Assembly: GCF_003416885.1 (NCBI RefSeq) | Contig: NZ_QVPD01000005.1 | Coordinates: forward strand, 124,001 to 188,000 | Origin: Cognatiluteimonas weifangensis | GTDB lineage: Bacteria > Pseudomonadota > Gammaproteobacteria > Xanthomonadales > Xanthomonadaceae | Length of the DNA: 64,000 nt | Direction of reading: 5' to 3' | In this document: in pieces, positions 56,234 through 64,000 of the stretch | How positions within the stretch are numbered: the first letter of the stretch is position 1 | How the letters are laid out: every line of letters begins with the position of its first letter | Notes under the pieces: generated by a model | The model's input: the letters and a program-made list of their open reading frames with translations, nothing else | Database searches by the model: none | Told to the model about the DNA's origin: nothing | Translations under genes and position numbers: made by a program

Positions 56234-57943
56234 ATGTCATCCGTCTTCTTCCGTCCGCTCGCCCTGTCCTGCAGCGCCGCGCTGCTGGCGCTGTCGGCTT
56301 GCCGCAACCCCGGCGCGGCGGCCAGCGCCGAACCCGCACCCGCGGTATCGCCGCCGCAGATGGCGATGATCGGCGCCAACCTGCTGGAGGGCCTGGGCAA
56401 CTACCACTTCCCGGTGACCAGCACGCACCCGCAGGTGCAGCGCTGGTTCGACCAGGGGTTGATGCTGACCTTCGGCTTCAACCACGACGCCGCCGAGCGT
56501 TCCTTCCTCAAGGCCACCGAACTCGACCCCGACTGCGCCATGTGCTGGTGGGGCGCGTCGCTGGTGCTGGGCCCGCATGTCAACGCCGCGATGGACCCGC
56601 AGGACAACGCCGATGCCTGGATCCGGCTGCAGCGCGCGCAGGCGCTGGCGCCGCGGGCCAGCGAGCGCGAACGCGCCTATATCCAGGCGCTGTCGGCGCG
56701 CTATGCCCAGGATCCGCCGGCCGACCGCAAACCGCTGGACCGGGCCTACGCGCAGGCCACGCGCAAGCTGGTGCAGCAGCGCCCGGACGACCTCGACGCC
56801 GCGGTGTTCCACGCCGAGGCGATGATGGACCTGCAGCCCTGGGACTATTACGACGAGCAGCAGCGGCCGAAGGGGCACACCGCCGAGATCGTGTCGGTGC
56901 TGGAGTCGGTGATGGCGCGCAACCCCGACCACGCTGGCGCGCTGCACCTTTACGTGCACGCGGTGGAGGCTTCCTCCGCGCCCGAGCGCGGCGCCGCCGC
57001 GGCCGACCGCCTGCGCGCGCTGGTTCCCGGTTCCGGCCATCTGGTGCACATGCCCGCGCACATCTATTCGCGGGTCGGGCGCTGGCACGATGCGGTGGCC
57101 GCCAACCAGCGCGCGATCGAGGCCGATGACGCGTATCTGGCCCTGTGCCGCGGCAATACCCAGGGCGTGTATCCGCTGGGGTATGTGCCGCACAACCATC
57201 ACTTCCTGTGGTTCGCCGCCAGCATGGAAGGCAACAGCGCACTGGCGCAATCGGCGGCACGGACCACCGCCGAGCGCACCGACCTGCAGGAGCTGATGCG
57301 CCAGGACGGGTTCGCCGGCTTGCAGCACTACTGGCTCACGCCGTGGTTCGAGCGTGTGCGTTTCGGCCGCTGGGACGAGATCGTCGGCGGGCCCAACCCG
57401 GCGCCCGACCTGCCCTACGTCACCGCCATCTGGCACTACGCGCAGGGCATGGCGGCGGTACGCCAGGGGCGCCTCGACGATGCGCAGAAGCACCTCGACG
57501 CGCTGCGCCCGCAGGCGGCCGATCCGCTGATGGAAAAGCTGACCGTGTGGGATCGTTACCCGCTGGCGCATGCGGCGCGCATCGCCGAGCGCATGGTCAC
57601 GGCGGAACTGGCGGCGGCGCGCGGCGCGCACGACGCCGCGGTGGCGGCGTTGCGCGAGGCGGTGGCGATCGAGGACCGCATTCCCTACGACGAACCGCCC
57701 GGCTGGCACGCCCCGGTGCGGCAGACCCTGGGCGCGGTGCTGCTGGACGCCGGGCGCGCGGGCGACGCCGAGCGTGTCTACCGCGAGGAACTGCACCGCA
57801 ATCCGGGCAACGGCTGGTCGCTGTTCGGATTGGCGCAGAGCCTGCGCGCGCAGGGCAAGGCGGCCGAGGCTGCCCGCGTGCAACAGGATTTCGCCCGCGC
57901 ATGGCGCAATGCCGATGTGCGCCTGACCGCGTCGAGGATGTGA
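56234..57943 (+). CDS. TPR-repeat lipoprotein
   Basis: This 569-residue protein has a lipobox leader (LLALSAC, Cys23) and then helical tetratricopeptide-type repeats throughout. One segment reads WFDQGLMLTFGFNHDAAERS and another RNPDHAGALHLYVHAVEASS, a pattern found in a family of exported TPR proteins. The C-terminal repeats include VYREELHRNPGNGWSLFGLA. It is likely periplasmic, anchored to a membrane, and may serve as a binding scaffold. Function unknown. Confidence 0.85.
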   Translation: MSSVFFRPLALSCSAALLALSACRNPGAAASAEPAPAVSPPQMAMIGANLLEGLGNYHFPVTSTHPQVQRWFDQGLMLTFGFNHDAAERSFLKATELDPDCAMCWWGASLVLGPHVNAAMDPQDNADAWIRLQRAQALAPRASERERAYIQALSARYAQDPPADRKPLDRAYAQATRKLVQQRPDDLDAAVFHAEAMMDLQPWDYYDEQQRPKGHTAEIVSVLESVMARNPDHAGALHLYVHAVEASSAPERGAAAADRLRALVPGSGHLVHMPAHIYSRVGRWHDAVAANQRAIEADDAYLALCRGNTQGVYPLGYVPHNHHFLWFAASMEGNSALAQSAARTTAERTDLQELMRQDGFAGLQHYWLTPWFERVRFGRWDEIVGGPNPAPDLPYVTAIWHYAQGMAAVRQGRLDDAQKHLDALRPQAADPLMEKLTVWDRYPLAHAARIAERMVTAELAAARGAHDAAVAALREAVAIEDRIPYDEPPGWHAPVRQTLGAVLLDAGRAGDAERVYREELHRNPGNGWSLFGLAQSLRAQGKAAEAARVQQDFARAWRNADVRLTASRM

Positions 57944-57964
57944 TCCCGCGCTGCGGGCGCCAGG

Positions 57965-58621
57965 CTAATCCCGGTCCGGCGCGCCCAGCGGGAAGTAGGC
58001 GCGGAACGGCCGCGCCTCGTCCACGGCGCGCTGGAACGAGGGGCGGGCGAGCAGGCGCTGGCGATACGCGCGGACATGGGCGAAACGGGCATCGATGGGA
58101 TGCGTCCAGTCCGCGTAGAAGAGGAACGGCGCCGCGGCGCAATCGGCCAGGGTGAAGTCCGGGCCGGCGGCCCATGCGCGCGTGGCCATGCGCGCATCGA
58201 GCCAGGCGTAGGCGGTCTCGAGCAGGGCGCGGGCTTCCCCGACGCCGTACGGATCGCGGTCGGCTTCGGGGCGCAGGCGGTCGGCCACCACCTTCTGCTG
58301 CGGCGTGGAGACGTAATTGTCGAAGAAGCGGTCGAGCATCCGCACCTCGAGCGCGGCGTCGCGGTCCGCGGGAATCAGTTTCACCGGGCCGGGATGGTGC
58401 AGGTCGAGGTATTCGATGATGCAGGTCGCTTCGATCACGGTGCGTTCGCCGTCGACCAGCACCGGGAAGCGGCGCAGCGGCCACAATGCCGTGAGCTCGG
58501 CGCCCGCTTCCGGGTCCTCGAGGTTGCGGTAGTCGAACGCGGTCGCGTTTTCGTACAGCGCGACCAGCGCCTTCTGGCAGTAGGACGAGAACGGATGGGC
58601 GTACAGGCGCGGACGGGGCAT
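57965..58621 (-). CDS. Glutathione S-transferase family protein
   Basis: This 218-residue protein has an N-terminal thioredoxin-like domain (YAHPFSSYCQKALVALYENA; the SSYCQK region is the GSH-site turn) with RRFPVLVDGERTVIEATCII, and a C-terminal helical domain with FTLADCAAAPFLFYADWTHP. An in-frame ATG at 58660 would add 13 residues; I prefer 58621 because MPRPRLYAH begins directly with the first strand. Confidence 0.86.
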   Translation of the reverse strand: MPRPRLYAHPFSSYCQKALVALYENATAFDYRNLEDPEAGAELTALWPLRRFPVLVDGERTVIEATCIIEYLDLHHPGPVKLIPADRDAALEVRMLDRFFDNYVSTPQQKVVADRLRPEADRDPYGVGEARALLETAYAWLDARMATRAWAAGPDFTLADCAAAPFLFYADWTHPIDARFAHVRAYRQRLLARPSFQRAVDEARPFRAYFPLGAPDRD

Positions 58622-58665
58622 GGGCGAACCCGGAAGTCGCGGTCCGGCATTGTCCCCCATTGCCG

Positions 58666-59418
58666 TCACGCGAGCGCTTCGCGCCGGCCGAGCCGCCACA
58701 GCATCAGCGCGAAGGCCGCGCAGCCGCCGAGGCTGCCCAGCGCCAGGGCCAGCTGCGCGCGCGCCGGGTCCGCGGCCAGCATGTTGACCGGGATCTGCCA
58801 GGGCAACACGAGCCCGATCTTCGCGGAAGTGGCGACCACCGCGACGAAGGTGCCGCCGATGCCGGTGGCGAGCGCGGGCACGAAGCTGGCGTAGCGCAGC
58901 GCGATCCACAGCTGCACCGCGACCAGCAACCACGCCGCCAGGAAAATCCGCGCCAGGAGCGCCAGGTATCCCGCCAGGTCCGGGGTTCCGGTGGCGGCGA
59001 GCGCGGGCTTCCACCAGCCCGCGGCCTGCACCGCCAGCGTGGACAGCAGGGCCAGCAGCAGGCTCATCGCCGCGACCACGCCGAGCACGCACACCGCCTT
59101 GGCCGCGTGCAGATGCCAGCGCGGCAGCGGCAGCGCGCGCAGGTGGTCCCAGGCGCGCGGGCCATGCTCGGTGTGCGCGACCAGGGCGGTGAAGGCGGTG
59201 ACGCTCATCGGCAGCATGAAGAACGCCCAGATCCCCGCGGACGTCTGCAGCATCGTCTCCCAGGACACGGGATGCTTCATCCGCAACACGTTGAAGAACA
59301 TGAACACCGCGATCAGCAGCGGCGCGACCGCGGCCAGCAGCAGGGCCAGGGAGCGGCGCAGCTTGTAGGCCTCCACGGCCAGTGCGGTGGCGAAACGGGG
59401 GGAAGGTGCGTCGGGCAT
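58666..59418 (-). CDS. ABC transporter permease (ABC-2 type)
   Basis: This 250-residue protein has about six hydrophobic helices (LALLLAAVAPLLIAVFMFFN, MLPMSVTAFTALVAH, VLGVVAAMSLLLALLSTLAV and others) and an N-terminal AVEAYKLRRS typical of ABC-2 permeases that start with a cytoplasmic helix. It lies 16 bases after the ATPase gene and probably forms an exporter with it. The substrate is unknown. Confidence 0.85.
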   Translation of the reverse strand: MPDAPSPRFATALAVEAYKLRRSLALLLAAVAPLLIAVFMFFNVLRMKHPVSWETMLQTSAGIWAFFMLPMSVTAFTALVAHTEHGPRAWDHLRALPLPRWHLHAAKAVCVLGVVAAMSLLLALLSTLAVQAAGWWKPALAATGTPDLAGYLALLARIFLAAWLLVAVQLWIALRYASFVPALATGIGGTFVAVVATSAKIGLVLPWQIPVNMLAADPARAQLALALGSLGGCAAFALMLWRLGRREALA

Positions 59419-59434
59419 GGGCGGATTCCGTGGC

Positions 59435-60388
59435 TCAGGACAGGGCGGTGGCGGGCGCCGACTGGCGATAGAGGGTTTCCAGCGAACGCTGGCGCGGGGC
59501 GAGGGCGTGGATGCGCAGGCCGGCCGTGCACAGCACGCGGTTGAGTGCCGCGGTTGCATGGCGTGCGTCCTCGTGCGGCCCGAAGCGCGCGACCAGGGCG
59601 GCGCCGGCTGGCCCCCCGTCCGCCTGCGCGCCGTCGGCCCGGATGACGTCGAAGCCATGCTCGCGGGCGACCGCGGCGGCGCGCTCGGGGGCGTCGGTGC
59701 CGATCGCCACTTCGGTCGCCAGCCCGGCCTTGAGTTCGTCGAGCGCGCCTTCCAGCACCAGCCGGCCGTGGCTGAGGCTGCCGATGTGGGTGGCGGTGCG
59801 TTCGATTTCGTCGAGCAGGTGGCTCGACAGCAGCACGGTGGCGCCGGTGCGCGCGGGCAGCTCGCGCAGGAAGCGGCGCATGTCGGCGATGCCTTCCGGG
59901 TCCAGGCCGTTGCTGGGTTCGTCCAGCACCAGCACCGGCGGCGCGCCGAGCATGGCGCGGGCCAGGCCGAGCCGCTGGCGCATGCCCAGCGAGTAATCGG
60001 ACACGCGCCTGCGGCCGTGCGCGGTCATCTCGGTGACGTCGAGGACGCGGTCGACCTCCGAAGCGGGCAGGTCCAGCAGGCGGCAGGTCAGGCCCAGGTT
60101 CTCGCGCCCGCTCAGGTGCGGGTAGAAGCCCTGCGCCTCCAGCAGCGCCCCGACCTTGCGCGCCGCGCGCAGGCGGTCGGTGGCGACGTCGATGCCGACG
60201 ATCCGGGCTTGCCCCGCGTCCGCCTTCAGCAGCCCCAGCAGCAACTTGATCGTGGTGGTCTTGCCGGCGCCGTTGCGGCCGAGGAAGCCGTAGATGCTGC
60301 GTGCGGGGACGGTCATGGAAACCCCGTCGACGGCGAGGCGGTCGCCGAAGCGGCGGGTCAGGGCCAGGGTTTCGATGGCGGGAGGCAT
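59435..60388 (-). CDS. ABC transporter ATP-binding protein
   Basis: This 317-residue protein has Walker A GRNGAGKTT near residue 37, the signature SLGMRQRLGLARAML near residue 133, Walker B PPVLVLDEPSNGLDPEG and the H-loop SSHLLDE. The C-terminal extension (about 220-317) is typical of CcmA/DrrA-type exporters. It is divergent from the DUF2975/XRE pair, whose product may regulate it. Confidence 0.92.
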   Translation of the reverse strand: MPPAIETLALTRRFGDRLAVDGVSMTVPARSIYGFLGRNGAGKTTTIKLLLGLLKADAGQARIVGIDVATDRLRAARKVGALLEAQGFYPHLSGRENLGLTCRLLDLPASEVDRVLDVTEMTAHGRRRVSDYSLGMRQRLGLARAMLGAPPVLVLDEPSNGLDPEGIADMRRFLRELPARTGATVLLSSHLLDEIERTATHIGSLSHGRLVLEGALDELKAGLATEVAIGTDAPERAAAVAREHGFDVIRADGAQADGGPAGAALVARFGPHEDARHATAALNRVLCTAGLRIHALAPRQRSLETLYRQSAPATALS

Positions 60389-60407
60389 GGGGAGGTGTTC
60401 CAAAAAA

Positions 60408-60449
60408 TTTAAGTCCGGGGTAAAGTATCCGGAAGGAAAACTTTAAGTC
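60408..60449. promoter_or_regulatory. Direct repeats TTTAAGTC in the divergent promoter region
   Basis: TTTAAGTC occurs at 60408-60415 and 60442-60449 in an AT-rich gap between the ABC genes and the DUF2975/XRE pair. The 34-bp offset, about three helical turns, and the nearby XRE gene make them candidate operator half-sites. Confidence 0.45.
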
Positions 60450-60490
60450 AAGATTAAATTTTCGACCCCACCCCGACCCGAGGAGCCGCC

Positions 60491-60988
60491 ATGCCGGTAC
60501 CCGACCGTTTCCGCAGTCAATGCCGCCTGTTGCGGGCCGCGACCCTGGTCGTGTTCGTGCTCCTGTACCTGATGCTGGGCGCGGTGGCCCTGGCCGCGCT
60601 GTGGCCCTGGCGCCCGCCGGCGGCCGCGGAAGGGATCTCGGGCACGCAAGCCCTGCTGCTCGCCGTCCGGCTCCTGCCCGGGCTCGGCTACCTGTGGGCG
60701 CTGTGGGCCGTGCAGCGGGCGCTGGGCGATCTCGCCGCCGGCCGCCTGTTCCATCCGACCGTGGCGCGCGCGATGCGGCACATCGGCATCGGCGTGCTCG
60801 CCGGCGCGCTGTTCAACGTCGTTGCCGTGACCAACCTGACGCGCTGGATCGCGGGCGGGGAGGGCGGTTACCTGTACTTCGACCTGTCGGGCATCGTGCT
60901 GGGCGTGGTCGGCGCCGCGCTGGTGCTGCTGGCGCGGCTGGTGGACCAGGCGCGCGCGTTGCAGGCCGAACTGGACGGGATCCTCTGA
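60491..60988 (+). CDS. DUF2975-like membrane protein
   Basis: This 165-residue protein has four predicted transmembrane helices (LVVFVLLYLMLGAVALAALW, LLLAVRLLPGLGYLWALWAV, HIGIGVLAGALFNVVAVTNL, IVLGVVGAALVLLARLVDQA). The phrase ALGDLAAGRLFHPTVARAMR is typical of DUF2975 proteins, which are regularly paired with a small XRE regulator. Its stop codon overlaps the XRE start by one base. Confidence 0.83.
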   Translation: MPVPDRFRSQCRLLRAATLVVFVLLYLMLGAVALAALWPWRPPAAAEGISGTQALLLAVRLLPGLGYLWALWAVQRALGDLAAGRLFHPTVARAMRHIGIGVLAGALFNVVAVTNLTRWIAGGEGGYLYFDLSGIVLGVVGAALVLLARLVDQARALQAELDGIL

Positions 60989-61224
60989 TGCCGATCCGGG
61001 TGACGCTGGACGAGATGCTGGCGCGCCGCGGCATGAAGGCGCGCGAACTCGCCGCCGCGGTCGGCATCAGCGAAACCCAGCTGTCGCTGTTCCGCGGCGG
61101 CAAGGTCAAGGGCATCCGCTTCCGCACCCTGGCCAAGCTGTGCGCGGTGCTGGGCTGCGTGCCCGGCGACCTGCTCGGCTACGACTACGACGCGGGCGAC
61201 CTGCAAGCCGTCGACGACGCCTGA
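60988..61224 (+). CDS. XRE-family small DNA-binding regulator (YozG-like)
   Basis: This 78-residue protein is a single helix-turn-helix domain: LDEMLARRGMKARELAAAVG, then ISETQLSLFRGGKVKGIRFR and TLAKLCAVLGCVPGDLLGYD. It is the usual partner of DUF2975 membrane proteins. The start overlaps the DUF2975 stop as TGATG. It likely controls the divergent ABC genes or itself through the TTTAAGTC repeats. Confidence 0.88.
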   Translation: MPIRVTLDEMLARRGMKARELAAAVGISETQLSLFRGGKVKGIRFRTLAKLCAVLGCVPGDLLGYDYDAGDLQAVDDA

Positions 61225-61244
61225 CCCCGGCTTATCATCGGCGG

Positions 61245-62267
61245 ATGCGCATCATCCATTCCCCCCGCCATGCCCTCCACGACGGCGGCATGGAACTGCA
61301 CCGCGGCGCGCTGGTGCCGTGCTTCGAGATGCCCGCGCGGGTCGACCACATCCTCGCGGCCGTCGCGCGCGCCGGCTGGCGGGTCGAGCCGCCGCGCGAG
61401 TATCCGGATGCGGTGCTCGCCGGCGTGCACGACGCGGACTATCTGGCGTTCCTGCGCGGGGCGTACGCGCAATGGCGCGCGGAGGGGCGCGAGGGCTTCA
61501 TGCTGCCCGGCGCGTTCCCGGCGCGCGGCCTGCGCCGCGACCGCGTGCCCACGGGCCTGCATGCGCGCCTGGGCTATTACGCCTTCGACGCCGGCAGCCC
61601 GATCGTCGCGGGCACCTGGCAGGCGGCGCAGGCGGCGGCGCATTGCGCCCTGACCGCCGCCGATCTGGTCGCCGCCGGGGAGCGCAGCGCCTACGCGCTG
61701 TGCCGCCCGCCGGGGCACCACGCCGGGCGCGGCATGTTCGGCGGCTACTGCTTCCTCAACAACGCGGCGCTGGCGGCGCAGCGGCTGCGCGATGCGGGCC
61801 TGGCCCGGGTCGCGATCCTGGACGTGGACTACCACCACGGCAACGGCACCCAGGACATCTTCTGGCAGCGCGACGACGTGCCGTTCGTGTCGATCCACGG
61901 CGACCCGGACACCGAGTACCCGTTCTATCTCGGCCACGCCGACGAGCGCGGCGCCGGTGCCGGCGATGGCTGCAACCACAATTTCCCGCTGCCGCGCGGC
62001 ACCGACTGGACGCGTTACGCGGCCACGCTCGAACAGGCGCTCGAGCGCATCGCCGGGCACGCGCCGCAGGCACTGGTGGTGTCGCTGGGCGTGGACATCT
62101 TCGAGGGCGACCCGATCAGCCAGTTCAAGCTGCAGGCCGCGGACTTCCCGCGGCTGGGCGCGCGCATCGCGGCGCTGGGGCTGCCCACGGTACTGGTGCA
62201 GGAGGGCGGCTACGCCGTGGCCGAAATCGGCGACAACGTCGCCGCGGTGCTGGCGGCGTTCGACTAG
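61245..62267 (+). CDS. Histone deacetylase/acetylpolyamine amidohydrolase family enzyme
   Basis: This 340-residue zinc hydrolase has RPPGHHAGRGMFGGYCFLNN with the two active-site His residues near 153-154. VAILDVDYHHGNGTQDIF supplies metal ligands (Asp and His), and VSLGVDIFEGDP carries the last Asp ligand. The N-terminal IIHSPRHALHDGGMELHRG is typical of bacterial acetylpolyamine amidohydrolases, so polyamine deacetylation is the likeliest role. It follows the XRE gene by 20 bases. Confidence 0.9.
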   Translation: MRIIHSPRHALHDGGMELHRGALVPCFEMPARVDHILAAVARAGWRVEPPREYPDAVLAGVHDADYLAFLRGAYAQWRAEGREGFMLPGAFPARGLRRDRVPTGLHARLGYYAFDAGSPIVAGTWQAAQAAAHCALTAADLVAAGERSAYALCRPPGHHAGRGMFGGYCFLNNAALAAQRLRDAGLARVAILDVDYHHGNGTQDIFWQRDDVPFVSIHGDPDTEYPFYLGHADERGAGAGDGCNHNFPLPRGTDWTRYAATLEQALERIAGHAPQALVVSLGVDIFEGDPISQFKLQAADFPRLGARIAALGLPTVLVQEGGYAVAEIGDNVAAVLAAFD

Positions 62268-62340
62268 GCGGGCGCGCCGCGGCGCCACCCGGCCCGGCTC
62301 CGGTATGCTGGGGCCGGGTTCTCGGGGGAGCCACCCACCG

Positions 62341-64000
62341 ATGCGGGCACGGGCCTTGCCGATTGCGGTCGCGCTGCTGGTCCTGGCGACGGCCGGTGCC
62401 TGGCTGCCGCTGCGCAGCGGCCGGGCGGCGCCGGCGCAGGCGGCGCCGCTGCTGCGGGTCGGCGTGTACGAAAACCCGCCCAAGATCTACACCGACGCCG
62501 ACGGCCGCCCGGCGGGGCTGTTCGTCGAACTGCTGGGCGCCATCGCGCGCGAGGAAGGCTGGCGCCTGGCCTACGAGCGCTGCGACTGGGAGGACTGCCT
62601 GCAGCGGTTGCAGGCGGGGCAACTGGACCTGATGCCGGACGTGGCCTACTCGCCGGAACGCGACCAGCGCTTCGACTTCCACGCCGTGCCGGTCACCTAT
62701 TCCTGGTCGCAGCTGTTCCGGCACCCCGGGATCGCGATCGGGGCGATGCCCGACCTGGCGCACAGGCGCGTGGCGCTGCTGCGCGGCAGCGTGCAGGCAC
62801 GCGCGCTGCACGACGTGCTCGGCGGCCTGCAGGTGCCGTGGACGCCGGTCGAAACCGACAGCTTCGCGGCCGCCTTCGAGGCCGTGCGCGACGGGCACGC
62901 GGACGTGGCGGCGGCCAACAACTTCTTCGGCCGGCGCACGGCGCGCAGCTACGGCCTGCTGGAGACGCCGGTGATGTTCAATCCGGCGACGCTGTACTAC
63001 GCCGCCGCCCGCGGCCGGCGCGCGCACGAGCTGGCGCGGATCGACCACTGGATCGCGCGCTGGCGCAACCAGCCGCAGTCGCCGTATTTCCGCGCCATGA
63101 GCCGCGCGCTGGCGCCGGCGCCGATCACCGTGCGGCCGCGCTGGCTGCTGCCGACGCTGGCGGGCGCCGCCGGGCTCATCCTCGCGCTGGCCGGCTTCAG
63201 CCTGATGCTGCGCTGGCGCGTGCGGCGGGCGACGGCAGAGGCGGACAAGGCGCGCGCGCAGCTGGAACAGGTGCTCGACGCCAGCCCTGTAGTGCTGTTC
63301 CTGATGCACCAGCAGGGCGAGCAGCTGGTGATCGACTGGGTCAGCTCCAACTGCGCGCGGCTGTACGGGTACGACCCTGCGCAGATGATGCAGCCGGGCT
63401 GGTGGCACAGCCGGGTACATGCCGACGACCTGCCGACCCTGGAGCCGGCGCTGGCGCACCTGCGCGCGCACCCGTCGCTGACCCGCGACTACCGCCTGCT
63501 GGATGGCCGCGGCGCCACCCGCCACCTGCACGAGGAGTTGCGCACGCTCGCCACCGCGCCCGGCGCGCCGCTGCGCGTGGTCGGCACCTGGGCCGACCTG
63601 TCCGAAGCCAAGGCGCACGCCGCCGAACTGAGTTTCGTCGCCCACCACGATGCGCTGACCGGACTGCCCAATCGCCTGCTGTTGCAGCTGTTCCTGTGCG
63701 ATGCGGTCGCCGCGGGCGGCGAACTGGCGGTGCTGGTGCTGGACCTGGACCGCCTGCGCGGCATCAACGACACCCTCGGCCACGCGCTGGGCGACCAGGC
63801 GCTGCGCGCCGCGGCCCGGCGCCTGCAGGGGCTGCTGCCCGCCAGCGGCTTCCTCGCCCGTTTGGGCGGCGACGAGTTCGCACTGGTGCTGCCGGCCGGC
63901 GGCGTACCGGTCGCCACGCTGGCGCAGGAAATGCTGGAAGCGTTCGCGCGGCCGCTGCTGGCGCCGATGCATCCGATGGTGATCACCGCCAGCATCGGCA
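62341..64000 (+). CDS. Solute-binding/PAS/GGDEF sensor protein (cut by window edge)
   Basis: The visible 553 residues begin with a signal anchor (MRARALPIAVALLVLATAGA). A periplasmic family 3 solute-binding domain follows (about 38-260; LRVGVYENPPKIYTDADGRP, DLMPDVAYSPERDQRFDFHA), then a transmembrane helix (WLLPTLAGAAGLILALAGFS), a PAS domain (about 310-430) and a GGDEF domain with intact RLGGDEF (GGDEF at 509-513). It probably makes cyclic di-GMP in response to an amino-acid-like ligand. The C-terminal part lies beyond the edge, and an EAL domain could follow. Confidence 0.88.
   Translation, partial: MRARALPIAVALLVLATAGAWLPLRSGRAAPAQAAPLLRVGVYENPPKIYTDADGRPAGLFVELLGAIAREEGWRLAYERCDWEDCLQRLQAGQLDLMPDVAYSPERDQRFDFHAVPVTYSWSQLFRHPGIAIGAMPDLAHRRVALLRGSVQARALHDVLGGLQVPWTPVETDSFAAAFEAVRDGHADVAAANNFFGRRTARSYGLLETPVMFNPATLYYAAARGRRAHELARIDHWIARWRNQPQSPYFRAMSRALAPAPITVRPRWLLPTLAGAAGLILALAGFSLMLRWRVRRATAEADKARAQLEQVLDASPVVLFLMHQQGEQLVIDWVSSNCARLYGYDPAQMMQPGWWHSRVHADDLPTLEPALAHLRAHPSLTRDYRLLDGRGATRHLHEELRTLATAPGAPLRVVGTWADLSEAKAHAAELSFVAHHDALTGLPNRLLLQLFLCDAVAAGGELAVLVLDLDRLRGINDTLGHALGDQALRAAARRLQGLLPASGFLARLGGDEFALVLPAGGVPVATLAQEMLEAFARPLLAPMHPMVITASIG

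Overview
The window is very GC-rich, with strong G/C bias at third codon positions, and its gene families point to a Xanthomonadaceae-like gammaproteobacterium (Lysobacter, Luteimonas, Stenotrophomonas or a relative). Supporting families are a tetratricopeptide sulfotransferase, Ala-rich small lipoproteins, S8 autotransporters, a fused acyl-CoA mutase and GGDEF/EAL proteins. The genus is an inference from gene content. I saw no rRNA, tRNA or CRISPR array.

Left part (1-31 kb) is metabolic. It opens with methionine-salvage genes (mtnD cut by the edge, mtnB), an amino-acid permease and a Nudix hydrolase. A long minus-strand series follows that amounts to leucine and branched-chain acyl-CoA catabolism. 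It comprises leucine dehydrogenase, isovaleryl-CoA dehydrogenase (liuA), both methylcrotonyl-CoA carboxylase subunits (liuB, liuD), methylglutaconyl-CoA hydratase (liuC), HMG-CoA lyase (liuE), a thiolase and an SDR. liuC-liuD-liuE run head to tail into a PAS/GGDEF/EAL protein and a GNAT gene through overlaps or 1-nt gaps. Interspersed are a cytochrome c-FTR1 iron permease behind a Fur-box-like dyad, a bactofilin/zinc-ribbon pair, two Ala-rich lipoproteins with terminators, an S8 autotransporter protease with a lipobox, efpL, a sulfotransferase, and a MocR regulator divergent from a GST/MBL-like/cupin operon.

At 30.9-34.7 kb lies icmF, a fused B12/GTPase/acyl-CoA mutase. It carries two in-frame insertions of dispersed repeat DNA. 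The larger belongs to the same family as palindromic repeats in the intergenic stretch at 5.2-5.5 kb.

The 34.7-48 kb stretch is accessory. It begins with an AT-richer P-loop ATPase gene of possible defence type. It then holds a DUF-like gene, a 21-bp minisatellite, an IS fragment, a plastocyanin/FG-GAP secreted protein and many small exported or hypothetical genes. These are separated by copies of a short repeat built on GGGGTCAGAG and CTGACCCC that I found nowhere else in the window. A remnant of a REP-associated transposase (RAYT) lies among them. A 28-bp direct repeat brackets a periplasmic cupin gene.

The right part (48-64 kb) holds a ClC channel, an FMN-oxidase-like protein behind an FNR-type dyad, a winged-helix/TPR regulator divergent from a second lipobox autotransporter, VOC and DHFR-like small enzymes, a TPR lipoprotein, a GST, an ABC exporter divergent from a DUF2975/XRE pair, a histone-deacetylase-like enzyme, and a solute-binding/PAS/GGDEF protein cut by the right edge.
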